Positions 6,316-14,639 of a stretch of DNA of 14,994 nucleotides are shown here, one piece after another. This DNA is from CAZEYT01 sp964516295. Its GTDB lineage: Bacteria; Verrucomicrobiota; Verrucomicrobiia; Chthoniobacterales; Terrimicrobiaceae. The stretch covers positions 1 to 14,994 of the forward strand of contig CAZEYT010000072.1 in NCBI GenBank assembly GCA_964516295.1, written 5' to 3'. The notes below the pieces were generated by a model. That model saw only the letters and a program-made list of their open reading frames with translations, ran no database searches and was not told the origin of the DNA. The number at the start of each line of letters is the position of its first letter. Position 1 is the stretch's first letter. A program made the position numbers and the translations under genes.

Positions 6316-6404
6316 GAGAGAAAGAGTGCTGCGGCCTTGCGGGAATGCAAACGATTTGGCTTGGGCTTGCCTTTTCGTCGCGAACCGCGTGGCTTGGTCG
6401 CGTG
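6316..6404. promoter_or_regulatory. Divergent intergenic region between the Hsp31-like and flavoprotein genes
   Basis: These 89 bases must carry the promoters for two divergent genes if each has its own. I see no convincing -35/-10 pair on either strand and no SD before either start. An 8-base palindrome CTCATGAG (6311-6318) includes the Hsp31-like start codon and is probably chance. Confidence 0.4.
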
Positions 6405-7598
6405 ATGTCCGGCGTGAATTCCGAATACGATGTGGTGGTTGTGGGCGGTGGGGCTGCCGGGCTTTTCTGTGCGGCTGTGGCCGGTCAGCGCGGGCGTCGG
6501 GTTTTACTGGTCGAGCACAACGACCGCGTCGGAAAGAAGATCGGAATCTCCGGCGGTGGACGGTGCAATTTCACAAATCTCGGAGCGGGTCCGGCAAACT
6601 ATCTTTCCGAGCAGCCGGGCTTCTGCCGCTCGGCACTGGCGCGCTACACACCGCAGGATTTTCTCGCTCTTGTCGAAAAACACGGGATCGCCTGGCATGA
6701 GAAAAAGCTCGGCCAGCTTTTCTGCAACGGGAGTTCGCGCGAGATCATCGACTTGCTCTTGCGCGAGTGTGCGGATGGCGGGGTGGAGGTTCTCTGTTCC
6801 ACCTCGGTTGCAGCCGTGGAAAACGACGGGGCGTTTCGGCTGCGGGTAAATCGCGCCGGAGATTCGCGGCGGATCGATTGCGAATCACTGGTCGTTGCAA
6901 CCGGCGGTCTTTCGTTTGCCAAGTTGGGCGCGACCGATTGGGGACATCGCCTCGCGTGCCAGTTCGGACTTCGGCTGACCCCGATGCGACCGGCCTTGGT
7001 GCCGTTGGTTTTGTCGTCGGATGATCTGGCGCACTGGAAAGAACTCGCCGGCGTGTCGCTCCCCGTGCGGATTCGACGGGGAGAGACGGCGTTTTCGGAA
7101 GCGGTTCTCTTTACGCATCGTGGACTCAGTGGCCCAGCGGTCTTGCAGATTTCTTCGTATTGGCGGGATGGTGAGACCGTGACCCTCGATCTGCTCCCCG
7201 GGCAGGATTTTCCCAAACCGGACGCGACAAACCGCCAGTCTTCCACCCGACTCGCAGCCTTGCTGGCGCGGCACTGGCCGAGGAATTTCGCGGACGCGTG
7301 GTGTGGGGCGTACGGTTGGGACAAACCGCTCGGACAGCTCAAGGATCGAGAGATCGCCGCCGCCGAGGTCACGGCAAGGGCCTGGAGGTTGAGCCCTCCC
7401 GGCAGCGAGGGATATCCCAAGGCGGAGGTAACACTGGGCGGGGTCGATGTGCGCGACCTGTCCTCAAAGACCATGGAAGCCCGCGACGTGTCCGGCCTTT
7501 ACTTTGTTGGCGAGGTGATGGACGTGACCGGCTGGCTGGGCGGCTACAATTTCCAGTGGGCCTGGGCCAGCGGGCACGCGGCGGGATCGGTCGTCTAA
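6405..7598 (+). CDS. HI0933/BaiN-type FAD-dependent oxidoreductase
   Basis: A 397-residue flavoprotein of the HI0933 (YhiN/BaiN) family. The N-terminal Rossmann motif VVVGGGAAGLFCA (11-23) is followed by the dinucleotide-binding glutamate of LLVEH. The family signature GKKIGISGGGRCNFTN (43-58) is present. The C-terminus has LGGVDVRDL, SGLYFVGEVMDV and GWLGGYNFQWAWASG, which close the FAD site. Physiological substrates of this family are mostly unknown; BaiN has been linked to bile-acid dehydroxylation in gut clostridia, which need not apply here. I start at ATG 6405 because the first 20 residues of the longer frame (from 6345) lack family character and reach into the divergent promoter region. 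The stop lies 2 bases from that of tex. Confidence 0.92.
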   Translation: MSGVNSEYDVVVVGGGAAGLFCAAVAGQRGRRVLLVEHNDRVGKKIGISGGGRCNFTNLGAGPANYLSEQPGFCRSALARYTPQDFLALVEKHGIAWHEKKLGQLFCNGSSREIIDLLLRECADGGVEVLCSTSVAAVENDGAFRLRVNRAGDSRRIDCESLVVATGGLSFAKLGATDWGHRLACQFGLRLTPMRPALVPLVLSSDDLAHWKELAGVSLPVRIRRGETAFSEAVLFTHRGLSGPAVLQISSYWRDGETVTLDLLPGQDFPKPDATNRQSSTRLAALLARHWPRNFADAWCGAYGWDKPLGQLKDREIAAAEVTARAWRLSPPGSEGYPKAEVTLGGVDVRDLSSKTMEARDVSGLYFVGEVMDVTGWLGGYNFQWAWASGHAAGSVV

Positions 7599-7600
7599 GC

Positions 7601-9868
7601 TTAGTTTTTTTTGTTGAGCGCCGCCGTAAACCAATCCACCTGAGGCGCGGCATTCCGCCCCGTGCTGTGGCGGTTGCGGTCGCGTGGACCGGCCTCGTTG
7701 CGGCGTTCGCCCGGCTTGGGGCGGGTCAGCTCCGGCTTGGTCTTCATCGAGAGAGCAATGCGTTTGCGGGCGAGGTCGACCTCGACAACGGTCGTTTGCA
7801 CGCGTTGACCGACTTTGACCACATCGGCTGGGTTCTTGACGAACTGATCCGAGAGCTGGCTGATGTGGACGAGGCCGTCTTGGTGGACTCCGATATCAAC
7901 AAACGCCCCAAAGGCGGTGACGTTGGTGACGATGCCCGGCAATTTCATGCCCGGCTGGAGTTTTTCCATGGTGTCCACTCCCTCGGCGAACTTGAAGACC
8001 TCGAACTGCTGGCGCGGGTCACGACCGGGCTTCGCGAGTTCGTCGAGAATGTCTTTCAACGTGGGGAGGCCAACTTCCTCGGTCACGTATTTGCGTGGGT
8101 CGATGCGGTCACGGCGGGCTTTGTCTTTGAGGAGGTCACCGACGGTGCACTGAAGATCGGAGGCGATGGCATCGACGAGCGGGTAGCGTTCCGGATGAAC
8201 GGCACTCGCATCGAGCGGATGGCTGCCGTCGCGGATGCGAAGGAAGCCCGCGGCTTGCTCGAAAGCCTTGGGACCGAGGCCGCTGACCTGGAGGAGTTCC
8301 TGGCGGGAACGGAAGGGACCGTTTTTGTCACGGTGTTCGACGATGCTGGCCGCGGTGCGAGAGTTGAGGCCCGAGACGTAGGTGAGAAGGTGTTTGCTCG
8401 CGGTGTTGAGCTCGACGCCGACATTGTTCACGCAGGAAATGACCGTGTCGTCGAGGGAACGCTTGAGCGCTGACTGGTCGACGTCGTGTTGATACTGACC
8501 GACGCCGATCGACTTGGGATCAATTTTCACGAGTTCCGCGAGGGGATCCATGAGGCGGCGGCCGATGGATGCCGCGCCGCGGACGGTGAGGTCGAGGTCC
8601 GGGAATTCCTCACGGGCAACTTCGGAGGCGGAGTAAATCGAGGCACCGGACTCATTGACCATGACGACGGGAATCGAGCCCGGGAGTTTGCATTTGGTGA
8701 TGAAGGCTTCCGTCTCCCGCGAGGCCGTGCCGTTGCCGATGGCGATGGCTTCGATTTGATATTTTTTGACGACGGAATGAAGGAACTCCGCGGCTTCGAT
8801 TTGTTCCCGGGTGCTTTTTTCCGGGTAGATGACGTCGTGGTAGAGGAGTTTTCCCTGACGGTCGAGGATCGCGACTTTGCAGCCGGTGCGGAAACCGGGA
8901 TCGATGGCCAAGACGTTCTTTTGGCCCAGTGGCGAGGCGAGGAGAAGTTCGCGAAGGTTCTCGGCGAAAACGCGGATCGCTTCCTCATCGGCCTTCTTTT
9001 TGAAATGCATGCGGGCCTCGGCCTCCATCGCAAATCCGAGAAGCCGTTTATAGCAGTCCTCAACGGCCAGCCGGACCTGCATGGCGGCCGGGGAGCTGTT
9101 GAGGACGAATTGATTGACGAGGATGGCGATGGCGGCATCTTCCGGCGGCGTGAGGCGGGAAAAAAGAAAGCCCTCGGATTCTCCGCGCCGGATTGCAAGA
9201 ATCCGGTGTGAGGGTGCGGTGGCGGCCGGTTCGCTCCAGTCAAAGTAGTCCTTGAATTTCGCGCCTTCTTCTTCCTTGCCGAAGGCGACTTTGGACTTGA
9301 GGACGCCTTTTTCGAGATAGAGCTGGCGAAGTTTGGCGCGTGCATCGGCGTCGTCGTTGATCCGTTCGGCGAGAATGTCCCGAGCCCCGGCGAGTGCCGC
9401 TTCGGCATCCGGCACTTCCTTTTCCACGCTGACATATGCGGCCGCCTCCTCGAGCGGGACGGTCTGGTTGTTCTGCGCCCAGAGGATCTCGGCGAGCGGT
9501 TCGAGTCCGCGCTCGCGCGCCACGGTGGCCTTGGTGCGCTTTTTCGGGCGGAAGGGAAGGTAGATATCTTCGAGCCGCGAGAGAGTTTCCGCTTCGGTGA
9601 TGCGGGCTTCGAGCTCGGTGGTCAGGAGGTTGCGTTCTTTGAGCGACGAGAGGACGGATTCGCGGCGTTTGTCGAGTTCTTCGAGTTGCTCGAGGCGGTC
9701 GCGGATCGAGGTGATTTGGACCTCGTCCAATTCACCCGTGCGTTCCTTTCGGTAGCGGGCGATGAATGGGACCGTGGCCCCTTCTTCGATGAGAACCGCC
9801 GTGGCCGCCACCTGGCGGGCGGTGAGGTTGAGTTCCTTGGAAATTTTGAGGACGTGGTGCTCGATCAT
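7601..9868 (-). CDS. tex: Tex-family RNA-binding transcription accessory protein
   Basis: A 755-residue cytoplasmic nucleic-acid-binding protein related to Bordetella Tex and eukaryotic Spt6, thought to act in transcription. Order of parts: N-terminal helical Tex domain (1-~200, with ATVPFIARYRKERTGELDE at 31-49); YqgF/RNase H-like domain (~317-440, NVLAIDPGFRTGCKVAILD); helix-hairpin-helix region (~480-560, SIGVGQYQHDVDQ just before, then VSGLGPKAFEQAAGFLR); S1 RNA-binding domain (640-709, GIVTNVTAFGAFVDIGVHQD). A basic, low-complexity tail of ~45 residues follows (KPGERRNEAGPRDRNR), a common variable end that may add RNA binding. The start ATG 9868 gives the standard N-terminus; no SD is visible. 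It is divergent from bcp and convergent with the flavoprotein gene. Confidence 0.97.
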   Translation of the reverse strand: MIEHHVLKISKELNLTARQVAATAVLIEEGATVPFIARYRKERTGELDEVQITSIRDRLEQLEELDKRRESVLSSLKERNLLTTELEARITEAETLSRLEDIYLPFRPKKRTKATVARERGLEPLAEILWAQNNQTVPLEEAAAYVSVEKEVPDAEAALAGARDILAERINDDADARAKLRQLYLEKGVLKSKVAFGKEEEGAKFKDYFDWSEPAATAPSHRILAIRRGESEGFLFSRLTPPEDAAIAILVNQFVLNSSPAAMQVRLAVEDCYKRLLGFAMEAEARMHFKKKADEEAIRVFAENLRELLLASPLGQKNVLAIDPGFRTGCKVAILDRQGKLLYHDVIYPEKSTREQIEAAEFLHSVVKKYQIEAIAIGNGTASRETEAFITKCKLPGSIPVVMVNESGASIYSASEVAREEFPDLDLTVRGAASIGRRLMDPLAELVKIDPKSIGVGQYQHDVDQSALKRSLDDTVISCVNNVGVELNTASKHLLTYVSGLNSRTAASIVEHRDKNGPFRSRQELLQVSGLGPKAFEQAAGFLRIRDGSHPLDASAVHPERYPLVDAIASDLQCTVGDLLKDKARRDRIDPRKYVTEEVGLPTLKDILDELAKPGRDPRQQFEVFKFAEGVDTMEKLQPGMKLPGIVTNVTAFGAFVDIGVHQDGLVHISQLSDQFVKNPADVVKVGQRVQTTVVEVDLARKRIALSMKTKPELTRPKPGERRNEAGPRDRNRHSTGRNAAPQVDWFTAALNKKN

Positions 9869-9985
9869 TTTGGAGAGAAAAAGTGGGTCATGATGGGCGA
9901 TGTCGCGGCTGAGTCAATCGCCGGATTTTCGAATTTCGCCCCGTCCTTGCGCGTCTGCGAATCCCGTGGAATGATGCGGCTCATT
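9869..9985. promoter_or_regulatory. Divergent intergenic region between tex and bcp
   Basis: These 117 bases separate two divergent starts and should hold both promoters. I found no strong -35/-10 pair, inverted repeat or SD. Two in-frame ATG codons (9971, 9974) near the right end are alternative bcp starts. Confidence 0.4.
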
Positions 9986-10477
9986 ATGGCGAAAGAATTG
10001 CTTCCCGGCGATGTGGCTCCCGAGTTTTCTTCCGTGGCGGTGGGCGGGGAATACGGGGAGGGAACTCCTGTAAAACTGTCGGATTTCCGAGGAAAAAAAG
10101 TGGTGCTCTATTTTTATCCGAAAGACGATACGCCCGGCTGCACGACCCAGGCCTGCACGCTCCGTGATCGTTTTTCCCATTTGCAGGATCGGGATGCGGT
10201 CGTCCTCGGGGTGAGCGTCGATTCCCCGAATAGCCACATGAAGTTCATCGAGAAATTCAACCTTCCGTTTCCACTCCTGAGCGATGAATCGCATGAGATC
10301 GTCGATGCGTATGGGGTCTGGGTCGAAAAAAGCATGTATGGAAAAAAATACATGGGCACGGAGCGGACGACCTTCATTATCCGGCCGGACGGAACCATCA
10401 AATCGGTGTTTCGGAAGGTAAAACCCGGCGAGCACACCGACCTCGTCCTTGCGGATCTTGCGCATTTTGAACCGTGA
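9986..10477 (+). CDS. bcp: Thioredoxin-dependent thiol peroxidase (bacterioferritin comigratory protein)
   Basis: A 163-residue peroxiredoxin of the PrxQ/Bcp type that reduces hydrogen peroxide and organic peroxides using thioredoxin. The active site TPGCTTQACTLRD holds the peroxidatic Cys52 and, five residues on, the resolving Cys57 typical of two-cysteine Bcp. KVVLYFYPKDDTPGC and the later TERTTFIIRPDG strand are standard. The start at ATG 9986 gives the normal MAKELLPGDVAPEF beginning; ATG 9971 or 9974 would add four or five residues. The 3' end overlaps the non-ATG start of the DUF697 gene, so the two are likely one operon. Length is normal for the family. Confidence 0.95.
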   Translation: MAKELLPGDVAPEFSSVAVGGEYGEGTPVKLSDFRGKKVVLYFYPKDDTPGCTTQACTLRDRFSHLQDRDAVVLGVSVDSPNSHMKFIEKFNLPFPLLSDESHEIVDAYGVWVEKSMYGKKYMGTERTTFIIRPDGTIKSVFRKVKPGEHTDLVLADLAHFEP

Positions 10478-11513
10478 ATCCCTCATCGCGGTCTATGATC
10501 GCCTGACCGGACTGGTGGAGAAGCTCCCCGGCGGTTTGCAAAAGCCGATTCTCAAGGAATTGCTGCCGATCCGGCAGTTGTTTCTGGACCACCGCGCGGC
10601 GCGTCTTTTTCTGGTGGGATCGGGTGGGGGAACGACCCGGGAAATCTTGTCGGCGATGGGGGTGCCGGAGGTCGAACTTGGCGGGCCGGACAATGGGTGG
10701 AGACCCTATCGTGTGCCGACGCTCGGAGCCGTTGAGATCCTCGACGGGCGCGATGACATTCCGGGAGATCTGGTCGAAGCTGGACTGCGACGCTACGAGC
10801 CGGATGTCGTTCTTTTCTTCGGCGACGAGTTGGATGGTGGCGAGGCGTGGGACCGCGCTGTGAACCGGGCAGCAACATTGGCGGCTCCGGTAATCGGAAT
10901 CGCGTCCGTGGGCGAGGCCGCGTTTCGCCTCCAAGCCCGTCTTGCCGCAGAGCGTTCGCTTTCGCGCCGCGTTCCGAAAGTCCTGGATCTGAAAGATCCC
11001 GCGTGCGACGAGATCATTTGTGCGGCTCTTCCGTTTTCGGCGCAATTGGAGTTTGCCCGGGTGACCGGAGCCCGCAGGGCGCAGGCGCACATTGCCGGAT
11101 CGCTTCTCAAATCGTTCAGCGCCGTTTGCGGGGTGATTGCGGTGCAGCCGATTCCGCTGGCGGATATGCCGATCTTGACGACGCTCCAGACGCTGATGGT
11201 CGGCCTGATCATTCACACGACCGGCAAGCCGTTCAGTCCGAGGTTGGTTGCCGAGTTCATCGGGGCCCTTGGCTTTAACATCGGAGCGGGATTGGTGCTG
11301 CGGGAGGGGGCACGGGCGTTGGTGCGGTTTGTTCCGGTGTGGGGAAATGCGGTCTCAGGCTTTGTTGCGGGAGCCGGAACCTACGCCATCGGCCGCGCGG
11401 CGATTGCCTATTTTATCGAGGAATCGCCCATCGAGGAGACGCGGAAACTTTTCAAGCGGTTGCTGCCGAAACGGAACGGTTCTGTCAAACCACCGGAGCT
11501 TCCGCCGGCCTGA
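10449..11513 (+). CDS. DUF697 membrane-associated protein with a degenerate GTPase-like domain
   Basis: Up to 354 residues. The C-terminal half (~215-325) fits DUF697 (YcjF-like): SAVCGVIAVQPIPLADMPIL, then two hydrophobic stretches and VPVWGNAVSGFVAGAGTYAIG. It likely associates with the membrane. The N-terminal half is laid out like the GTPase domain often fused to DUF697, but its signatures are lost. The P-loop reads VGSGGGTTRE (56-65) with no GK(S/T). The DxxG position is ILDGRDD (97-103). The NKxD position is near GIASVGEA (150-157). It is probably a pseudo-GTPase. No ATG exists before residue 70, so a TTG start must be used (10449, 10458 or 10467), or another non-ATG codon. The first two start inside bcp, giving translational overlap. 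A basic, proline-containing tail (RKLFKRLLPKRNG) ends the protein. Function unknown. Confidence 0.8.
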   Translation: MRILRILNRESLIAVYDRLTGLVEKLPGGLQKPILKELLPIRQLFLDHRAARLFLVGSGGGTTREILSAMGVPEVELGGPDNGWRPYRVPTLGAVEILDGRDDIPGDLVEAGLRRYEPDVVLFFGDELDGGEAWDRAVNRAATLAAPVIGIASVGEAAFRLQARLAAERSLSRRVPKVLDLKDPACDEIICAALPFSAQLEFARVTGARRAQAHIAGSLLKSFSAVCGVIAVQPIPLADMPILTTLQTLMVGLIIHTTGKPFSPRLVAEFIGALGFNIGAGLVLREGARALVRFVPVWGNAVSGFVAGAGTYAIGRAAIAYFIEESPIEETRKLFKRLLPKRNGSVKPPELPPA

Positions 11514-11521
11514 ATCGTTGG

Positions 11522-12991
11522 TCAGAGGACGTCAGCGCGGAGGTCGTTGAAGGCTCTGCCGAGGTGATCGATGATCCGTGATGCGGACAGGGATTCCCGC
11601 GACGAGCCGTGAAGGAGTGCGAGCTCGGCTGCACGCCCGCAGACCCACGCCCCGAGCATCGCCGCTTCGCGCAGGGGTTTGCCTTGGCCGATCAGCGCGG
11701 CACAGACACCGGTGAGCACATCGCCCATTCCTCCCGAGGCCATGCCGGGATCTCCGGTCGTGTTGAAGACCGGCGGACAGCCTTTTTCTCCGATGACAGT
11801 CCTCGAGCCTTTGAGGAGGAGAGTAACAGGAAATTCCTGCACGAAATCCTCGAGCCATTGTCGACGGGAGCGCTTTCCGCGAGGGAACAGGCGCTCCATT
11901 TCTCCCGGATGGGGCGTCAGAAGGCGGGGGGCCGGACAGTTGGCGAGCATGGCCGTTCCGGTCGCAGAAACGGCATTCAAAGCGTCGGCGTCCACCACGC
12001 AGGGACACGGGGCCCTGCGAAGGATCTCCAAAATCTCAGGGCGATGCGCGTCGCCCAGTCCGGGGCCGAGTGCGATGACGTCCCATCGGTCTCTCAAAAT
12101 CTCGTCCAGTGTATTGATCGGGCGAACCATCACCTCGGGGATGGCCGAGGTCGCGAGGATGGGATAGACGTCCCGGGGAACGCATAACGTAACGAGACCT
12201 CCGCCGGCATGAACAGCAGCAGCAGAGCTCAGGCGGGCGGCTCCCGTGAGGCCCGACGAACCGGCGAGGATCGCAATGCGCCCGCAGAGGCCCTTGTGCA
12301 TATCGAATGGCCGCGGCGGCAACAGGCCGCGAAGCGCATCAGGCGTAACCAACCCGGCTTGGTCGGCCTCGACTGGAGCCGTGACCCCCTCCAAGGGAAA
12401 AACCGCCAGGCGCCCAACGGCGGAGGGTGCGGTGTCGGCAACGAGTCCCGATTTCGCAAAACCGATCGTCAGGGTCGCATCGGCCTGCACGCAGACGTCC
12501 GATGGTTTACCGGAATCGGGATCGAGGCCGCTGGGAAGATCGGCCGCGAGCACCCAAGCTCCCTCTTGGTCCCGGAGACGGCGGATGGCATGGATGGCGT
12601 TGGCGATGGGTTCACGCGGATTTCCCCGTGCGCCGATGCCGAGGAGACCGTCGAGAACAACGAGCGCCGTCGAGGGCGGCCAAGGCTTCGCGTTACCTAG
12701 CGTTGTTTCGAGTGCCATACGCTGAACTTCGGCCAACGGGGCGAGGGGAGCCTCCGGGAGAACCAGGCGAATCGTCCAGCCGGCAGCGGCCAGATGGCGG
12801 GCCGAGACGAGAACGTCCCCGCCGTTGTTGCCTTTTCCCGCAAACACATGACAGGTGCCTGGATCCGGATGAAACTGCCGGACCATGTCGGCGAGGCGCA
12901 TTCCGGCGGCCTCCATGAGATCCTCCGCCCGCGCCCCTTTTGCAAAAGCGGCCTTCTCCGCTTCGAGCATCTGGGCGCGAGTGAGAATCAT
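11522..12991 (-). CDS. nnr: Bifunctional NAD(P)H-hydrate epimerase / ADP-dependent dehydratase
   Basis: Repairs damaged, hydrated NADH and NADPH. Residues 1-~215 are the epimerase (YjeF N-terminal domain): AGKGNNGGDVLVSAR (51-65), DGLLGIGARG (114-123), AADLPSGLDPDSG (149-161). Residues ~225-489 are the ADP-dependent dehydratase of the ribokinase-like fold: GRIAILAGSSGLTGAA (237-252), ALGPGLGD (307-314), VVDADALNA (332-340), LLTPHPGEM (357-365) and the nucleotide/anion loop NTTGDPGMASGGMGDVLTG (410-428). At 489 residues it is near the E. coli protein (515). One oddity is Val60 where NNGGDG normally has Gly. The start ATG overlaps the dnaJ stop as ATGA (12988-12991), so it should be translated by coupling from dnaJ. 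Its stop is 8 bases from the convergent DUF697 gene. Confidence 0.96.
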   Translation of the reverse strand: MILTRAQMLEAEKAAFAKGARAEDLMEAAGMRLADMVRQFHPDPGTCHVFAGKGNNGGDVLVSARHLAAAGWTIRLVLPEAPLAPLAEVQRMALETTLGNAKPWPPSTALVVLDGLLGIGARGNPREPIANAIHAIRRLRDQEGAWVLAADLPSGLDPDSGKPSDVCVQADATLTIGFAKSGLVADTAPSAVGRLAVFPLEGVTAPVEADQAGLVTPDALRGLLPPRPFDMHKGLCGRIAILAGSSGLTGAARLSSAAAVHAGGGLVTLCVPRDVYPILATSAIPEVMVRPINTLDEILRDRWDVIALGPGLGDAHRPEILEILRRAPCPCVVDADALNAVSATGTAMLANCPAPRLLTPHPGEMERLFPRGKRSRRQWLEDFVQEFPVTLLLKGSRTVIGEKGCPPVFNTTGDPGMASGGMGDVLTGVCAALIGQGKPLREAAMLGAWVCGRAAELALLHGSSRESLSASRIIDHLGRAFNDLRADVL

Positions 12992-14127
12992 GCGGTGAAG
13001 AGGTCTTTGAGGCGCTCGTAGAAGCTCTTGTGAATCGGACTGTTCTCCTCGCCGCAGAGTTCGGAAAACTTCTGAAGCGCTTCGCGTTGTTCGTGATTGA
13101 GCCGTGTCGGAACCTCCACCTGCACTCGGGTGAGAATGTCCCCCCTCGCTGCGCTCTGGAGACCGGGCATGCCTTTTCCTTTCACGCGAAAAACGGTTCC
13201 GCCCTGGGTGCCGGCCGGAACTTTGAGGGACGCCGAACCCTCGAGTGTTGGCACGCGAATCTCACCGCCGAGGGCTGCGGTTGTGAATGGGAGAGGAACT
13301 TCGCAATGAAGATCCATTCCATCGCGGGTGAAGACATCGTGTTCTTTGAGGTGAATGACCACGTAAAGATCTCCCGACGGACCGCCACGCACTCCGGCTT
13401 CTCCGCCGCCCGAACTCCGCAAGCGTGATCCATCATCGATACCTGCGGGGATACGGATTTTGACGCGGGAGGTCTTTTCGAGTCGACCTTCGCCGTGACA
13501 GCTCTTGCAGGGTTTTTCAACGATCTGGCCTGTGCCATGGCATTGTGGACAGGTTTGGGCGACTTGGAAAAAGCCGCGCGACGCAACGACCTGACCGCGT
13601 CCCCGACAGGTCGGGCAGGTGACCACGCGAGATCCCTTTTGAGCGCCAGATCCGTCACACACCTCGCAGGTGTCGAGCTTGCGAATCTCGATCTCTTTTT
13701 CTGCGCCGAAGGCGGCTTCTTCGAGCGTGATTTGCATGTCGTAGCGGAGATCCGAGCCCCGCTGCCGACCGGGGGCGTCCGAGCCGCCACCGAAAAACTG
13801 GTCAAAGATGCCCCCCGAGCCGCCACCGGCTCCGAAGACCTCGCGGAAAAGATCGAACGGATCGTGAAATCCGCCACCACCGCCGCCCATGCCGCCTTGC
13901 TGGAACGCCGCGTGTCCGTAGCGATCATAGGCAGCCCGTTTTTGAGGATCCATGAGGACATCATAGGCCTCGCCGAGTTCCTTGAATTTCTCTTCGGCTT
14001 CGTGGTCTCCGGGGTTTTTGTCCGGGTGAAATTTGACAGCGAGTTTGCGGTAGGCTCGCTTCAGATCGTCTTCCGAGACCCCGCGGTCGACGCCGAGGAT
14101 TTCGTAGTAGTCGCGCTTTTTCGTCAT
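12988..14127 (-). CDS. dnaJ: Chaperone DnaJ (Hsp40, type I)
   Basis: Delivers unfolded proteins to DnaK and stimulates its ATPase. At 379 residues it has the full type I layout. The J domain is 1-70 with HPD at 34-36. The Gly/Phe-rich linker is ~75-120 (GGMGGGGGGFHDPF, FDQFFGGG). The zinc region has four CxxCxGxG repeats starting at Cys154, Cys171, Cys193 and Cys207. The C-terminal substrate-binding and dimerisation domains follow. The start overlaps the grpE stop (ATGA, 14124-14127), and an AAGGGG about 8 bases upstream may help initiation. dnaK is not in this window. Confidence 0.98.
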   Translation of the reverse strand: MTKKRDYYEILGVDRGVSEDDLKRAYRKLAVKFHPDKNPGDHEAEEKFKELGEAYDVLMDPQKRAAYDRYGHAAFQQGGMGGGGGGFHDPFDLFREVFGAGGGSGGIFDQFFGGGSDAPGRQRGSDLRYDMQITLEEAAFGAEKEIEIRKLDTCEVCDGSGAQKGSRVVTCPTCRGRGQVVASRGFFQVAQTCPQCHGTGQIVEKPCKSCHGEGRLEKTSRVKIRIPAGIDDGSRLRSSGGGEAGVRGGPSGDLYVVIHLKEHDVFTRDGMDLHCEVPLPFTTAALGGEIRVPTLEGSASLKVPAGTQGGTVFRVKGKGMPGLQSAARGDILTRVQVEVPTRLNHEQREALQKFSELCGEENSPIHKSFYERLKDLFTA

Positions 14128-14639
14128 TCCGCAGGCCCCTTGGAAACCGTAACCATCGACGCGCGGAGGATGCGATCTTTCAGTTTGTAGCCCCGCCGGA
14201 GTTGGCGGACGACGTTGCCCTCGTGAACTTCGGTGCTGTGTTCCTGGGCGACGGCTTCATGGCGGGTCGGGTCAAACGTTGTGCCCTCGGCCGGAATCGC
14301 CTCCACGCCCTGATCGCGGAGAAAATCCTGAAGCTGCTTTTGGACCATGCCCATGCCTTCGACGATGGCAACGGGATCGGAAGCCTTGCGGGCGGCGTCG
14401 AGGCCGAGCTCGAAGCTGTCAAGGACGGGGAGCAGTTTTTCGAGAAGCGAGGAGTTCGCATAGCGAATCGCCTCTTCTTTCTCACGATTGGCGCGCTTGC
14501 GGTAGTTGTCCAGATCCGCCGCGGCGCGGAGGGCGAGGTCTTTGAATTTCAGAATTTCCGCCTGGGCATCAACCGGGGTGTCCGGTGAAGAGGCTTCATC
14601 GGTGGAAGGTGTCTCCACGTTTTCGTTGGGTTCGTTCAT
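14124..14639 (-). CDS. grpE: GrpE nucleotide-exchange factor for DnaK
   Basis: Releases ADP from DnaK. 171 residues: an acidic, disordered N-terminus (1-28), a long dimerising coiled coil (~29-85, with LRAAADLDNYRKRANREKEE matching the family), a helical bundle, and the C-terminal beta domain with FDPTRHEAV (122-130) and GYKLKDRILRASMVTV (150-165). I start at ATG 14639. The open frame extends to 14846, but that extension is arginine/proline-rich and is only the shadow of the phosphatase gene. The start overlaps the phosphatase stop as ATGA (14636-14639), and the stop overlaps dnaJ, so it is coupled on both sides. Any heat-shock promoter must lie beyond the right edge. Confidence 0.96.
   Translation of the reverse strand: MNEPNENVETPSTDEASSPDTPVDAQAEILKFKDLALRAAADLDNYRKRANREKEEAIRYANSSLLEKLLPVLDSFELGLDAARKASDPVAIVEGMGMVQKQLQDFLRDQGVEAIPAEGTTFDPTRHEAVAQEHSTEVHEGNVVRQLRRGYKLKDRILRASMVTVSKGPAE

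Noticed and set aside
6324..6330. GAGTGCT, seven bases of a CIRCE heat-shock half-site, near the Hsp31-like start
   Set aside because: The opposing TTAGCACTC half is absent at the required 9-base distance, so HrcA control is not supported.
7298..8473. A 391-codon + strand open frame over the flavoprotein end and tex
   Set aside because: It overlaps two well-supported genes in other frames and shows no family motifs; it reads as the complement of the S1 and HhH parts of tex.
13495..14190. A 231-codon + strand open frame opposite dnaJ and grpE
   Set aside because: It is the antisense of the conserved J domain and the start of the zinc region, so it is a shadow.
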